Origin: Clostridiales bacterium
Lineage (GTDB): Bacteria; Bacillota; Clostridia; Oscillospirales; Oscillospiraceae
Direction: 5' to 3'
Length of the DNA: 54,462 nt
Assembly: GCA_012521555.1 (NCBI GenBank)
Contig: JAAYMC010000032.1
Location: forward strand, 1-54,462
Both the position numbers and the translations under genes were made by a program. This document shows, one piece after another, positions 52,361 through 54,462 of the stretch; position 1 is the stretch's first letter, and each line of letters starts with the position of its first letter. The notes beneath the pieces are model-generated. The model saw only the letters and a list, made by a program, of their open reading frames with translations. It made no database searches and was not told where the DNA came from.

Positions 52361-52385
52361 AATATGTATTGCTGATATGTATTAT
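52361..52385. promoter_or_regulatory. Two ATATGTATT copies in the metN leader, candidate Rrf2 site
   Basis: ATATGTATT occurs twice, 14 bp apart, between the start site and the coding region. It is the reverse complement of AATACATAT, the core of the motif found in the cysK and rrf2 promoters. Confidence 0.45.
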
Positions 52386-53426
52386 GGGATACGGGGAGAT
52401 GATGGCATAAGCACGCCAGAGACGATCGTGAGCCTGAGAAACCTCACGAAGACATTTCCGACGGCTGACGGCGCCGGTTTTACGGCCCTTCACGATATTT
52501 CCCTCGACATCAGGAAGGGCGAAATCTTCGGCATCATCGGCATGAGCGGCGCCGGCAAGAGCACGCTCGTGCGATGTATCAACTACCTCGAAAGGCCCAC
52601 CTCCGGGACGGTTTTGTTTCAGGGGAGGGACCTTTCGAAGCTGAGCATGCCGGAGCTGCTCAGGGTACGCCAGTCCATCGGCATGATATTCCAGCAGTTT
52701 AACCTGCTCATGCAGCGCACGGCGCTGCAAAACGTGTGTTTCCCGCTTGAGATTGCCGGCGTGGAGAAGAAGGCGCGCATCCGCCGCGCGGAAGAGCTCC
52801 TGGAGCTTGTCGGCCTTGCCGACAAGAGGAACTCCTATCCCTCGCAGCTGTCCGGCGGGCAGTGCCAGCGCGTGGCGATTGCCCGCGCCCTCGCCACAAG
52901 CCCGCAGGTGCTTTTGTGCGACGAGGCCACAAGCGCCCTCGACCCCTCCACCACACGCGGCGTCCTCGCCCTCATCCGCGAGATCAACGAGAAGCTGGGC
53001 ATCACCGTGATTATTATTACGCACGAGATGGCCGTTATCGAGGAAATCTGCCAGCGCGTGGCGATTATCGACGCCGGGCGGATTGCCGAAGTCGGCCCCG
53101 TCAGCGACATCTTCACGCACCCGAAGTCCGACGCGGCCAGACGCCTTGTCCTGCCGCCGGGCGAGCGCGTCGAGGAGTTCATGGGCGGGCGGCGGTGCCG
53201 CATCGTCTTTGACGGGCGCAGCGCCTTCGAGCCCGTCATCAGCAACCTCGTGCTGGAGTTCCGCCACCCGGTCAACATCCTGTACGCCAACACGAAGGAG
53301 ATTGACGGCAAGGCCGTCGGCCAGATGATCATCGCGCTGCCGGAGGACGACCACCTCGCCGAGCGCATGCTCGGGTCCATGCGCGCGCAGGGCCTGAGCG
53401 TTGAGGAGGTGACGGGCGATGTTTGA
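52377..53426 (+). CDS. metN: Methionine ABC transporter, ATP-binding subunit
   Basis: A protein of about 349 aa. Walker A is GMSGAGKST, the signature LSGGQCQRVAIARAL, Walker B VLLCDEATSALDP. After the ATPase core comes a C-terminal NIL/ACT-like domain of about 90 residues (from IVFDGRSAF) that senses methionine in MetN. ATG 52377 is the only in-frame ATG but lacks a ribosome site. GGGGAG at 52393-52398 would better serve an ATA at 52407, and GTG 52428 matches the usual family start; the true start is open. It overlaps metI by 8 bp. Confidence 0.87.
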   Translation: MYYGIRGDDGISTPETIVSLRNLTKTFPTADGAGFTALHDISLDIRKGEIFGIIGMSGAGKSTLVRCINYLERPTSGTVLFQGRDLSKLSMPELLRVRQSIGMIFQQFNLLMQRTALQNVCFPLEIAGVEKKARIRRAEELLELVGLADKRNSYPSQLSGGQCQRVAIARALATSPQVLLCDEATSALDPSTTRGVLALIREINEKLGITVIIITHEMAVIEEICQRVAIIDAGRIAEVGPVSDIFTHPKSDAARRLVLPPGERVEEFMGGRRCRIVFDGRSAFEPVISNLVLEFRHPVNILYANTKEIDGKAVGQMIIALPEDDHLAERMLGSMRAQGLSVEEVTGDV

Positions 53427-54081
53427 CCAGGCCGTCGTAAAAATGATCGGCAACGGCATCCTCGAGACGCTCTACATGACGCTCACCTCCACCTTCATCG
53501 CCTACATAATCGGGCTGCCCCTCGGCGTCGCCCTTGTGGTGACGGATAAGGACGGGATTCACCCCATCCGGTGGCTCAACAGCATCCTCAACGTCATCGT
53601 CAACATCCTGCGCTCGATACCGTTTCTGATTCTCATGATTTTCGTCACGCCGCTCACGAGGGCCATCATCGGCACGTCGCTCGGCCCGACGGCAACCATC
53701 GTGCCCCTCGTCATCGGCTCAGCGCCCTTTATTGCAAGATTGGTTGAATCTTCAATCAAGGAAATTGACAAGGGCGTCATCGAAGCGGCGCAGTCCATGG
53801 GGGCAAAGCCGATGCAGATTATCTGGAAGGTGCTGCTCCCCGAGGCGCGGCCGTCCATCCTCGTCGGCGCCGCCATCGCCGTGACGACGATTCTCAGCTA
53901 CTCGGCCATGGCCGGCATCATCGGCGGCCGGGGACTCGGCGACATCGCCATCCGCTACGGCTACTACCGCTACGAAAACGGCATTATGTTCGTGACCGTC
54001 GCCCTGCTCGTCATCATCGTGCAGGTGCTGCAGGAAGTGGACATGATGGTCGCTCGTAAAAACGACAAACGCAGAAAATAA
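53419..54081 (+). CDS. metI: Methionine ABC transporter, permease subunit
   Basis: A 220-aa membrane protein with five hydrophobic segments and the EAA loop EAAQSMGAKPMQIIWKVLLP that docks on MetN. Length and order are typical of MetI. Its ATG overlaps the metN stop region by 8 bp. It forms the channel for methionine (D and L forms in known members). Confidence 0.9.
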   Translation: MFDQAVVKMIGNGILETLYMTLTSTFIAYIIGLPLGVALVVTDKDGIHPIRWLNSILNVIVNILRSIPFLILMIFVTPLTRAIIGTSLGPTATIVPLVIGSAPFIARLVESSIKEIDKGVIEAAQSMGAKPMQIIWKVLLPEARPSILVGAAIAVTTILSYSAMAGIIGGRGLGDIAIRYGYYRYENGIMFVTVALLVIIVQVLQEVDMMVARKNDKRRK

Positions 54082-54093
54082 GGAGGAAATTTT

Positions 54094-54462
54094 ATGAAAA
54101 AGATTATCGCTTTGCTGATTGCTCTCGTCTTCGTGCTTGGGCTTGCCGCCTGCGGCGGCTCGAAGGCGCCCCAGACCTCGCCGGCGGCCTCGCCGTCCGG
54201 TTCCCCGGACGCGAGCTCCGCTCCCACGGAAAAGGAGGAGAACGGCGGGGAAAAAGCCGAGCTTAAGAAAATCGTCGTCGGCGCATCTCCCACGCCCCAC
54301 GCCCTGATTCTCGAGGCGGTGCGGGACGCGCTCCGCGAGAAGGGCTACGAGCTTGAAATCGTCGAGTTTACCGACTACGTCCAGCCGAACGTCGCCCTCG
54401 CCGACGGCTCCATCGACGCGAATTTCTTCCAGCACACGCCGTATCTTGACGATTACAACGCC
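54094..54462 (+). CDS. metQ: Methionine-binding lipoprotein (partial, N-terminal 123 aa)
   Basis: The first 123 residues of a NlpA/MetQ lipoprotein; it continues past the right edge. The signal peptide ends in lipobox LAAC, then a Ser/Pro/Glu-rich linker, then KKIVVGASPTPHALIL and DYVQPNVALADGSIDANFFQ, diagnostic for the family. The ATG follows AAGGAGG. It captures methionine outside the membrane for MetNI. Confidence 0.9.
   Translation, partial: MKKIIALLIALVFVLGLAACGGSKAPQTSPAASPSGSPDASSAPTEKEENGGEKAELKKIVVGASPTPHALILEAVRDALREKGYELEIVEFTDYVQPNVALADGSIDANFFQHTPYLDDYNA

Noticed and set aside
52142-52376. SAM riboswitch or T-box ahead of metN
   Set aside because: The leader after the predicted start is only about 40 bases and AT-rich, too short for either; no conserved core seen.

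Overview
The window is a GC-rich stretch (about 60% by eye) from an anaerobic, fermentative bacterium. Strong Shine-Dalgarno sites, TTG and GTG starts, consensus -35/-10 promoters, an S-layer-homology protein and genes such as an Rrf2 sulfur regulator and clostridial-type hexokinase suggest a Clostridia member, perhaps Oscillospiraceae-like. No rRNA, tRNA, CRISPR array, transposase or phage gene was seen. The taxonomic guess rests on gene style, not on a marker gene.

Region 1 (1-13.6 kb) is what looks like a complete catabolic cluster for pyrogallol and phloroglucinol. It encodes a pyrogallol transhydroxylase (large and small subunit), a divergent second transhydroxylase-like molybdoenzyme cut by the window edge, a thiolase, an SDR fitting phloroglucinol reductase, a MerR regulator, a metal-dependent cyclohydrolase fitting dihydrophloroglucinol ring opening, a 3-hydroxyacyl-CoA-dehydrogenase-like enzyme, a beta-keto acid cleavage enzyme and both CoA-transferase subunits. 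A LysR regulator and mobB (molybdenum cofactor) follow. Read in order, these convert pyrogallol to phloroglucinol, dihydrophloroglucinol, 3-hydroxy-5-oxohexanoate, triacetate, acetoacetate plus acetoacetyl-CoA, and finally acetyl-CoA. Two promoters with 19-bp spacers and matching operators (808-838 and 7739-7769) suggest that the MerR protein controls both halves.

Region 2 (13.7-24.1 kb) is mostly housekeeping: pyridoxamine kinase, RidA, M20 peptidase, NAD synthase, an ECF S component, RNase Z, hexokinase, a small CMD-like protein and a COG2509-type flavoprotein. A 950-bp gene-free stretch (18.25-19.2 kb) holds tandem repeats and hairpins.

Region 3 (24.2-34.7 kb, all minus strand) is a molybdenum aldehyde-oxidoreductase module: MobA-like NTP transferase fused to an HD domain, single-chain Mop-type oxidoreductase, multi-cluster Fe-S flavoprotein, small zinc-ribbon-like protein, methyltransferase, C-GCAxxG-C-C protein, phenylacetate-CoA-ligase-like protein and XdhC. 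The set matches the gene content I recall for Desulfovibrio DVU_1551-1559. Its biochemical role is, to my knowledge, undefined, and it is the strongest candidate here for an undescribed system.

Region 4 (34.7-54.5 kb) holds a large S-layer-homology surface protein, a CadA-type Zn/Cd ATPase with its CadC-type repressor (sharing a 26-bp operator), a second repeat-filled gene-free stretch (41.3-42.2 kb), TcdA, and a sulfur block: cysK, an Rrf2/CymR-like regulator, two trans-sulfuration PLP enzymes, CopA/CopZ copper export, a TtcA-like tRNA thiolase with cysteine desulfurase, and metNIQ running off the right edge. A 25-bp motif occurs in both the cysK and rrf2 promoters, and its core recurs in the metN leader.
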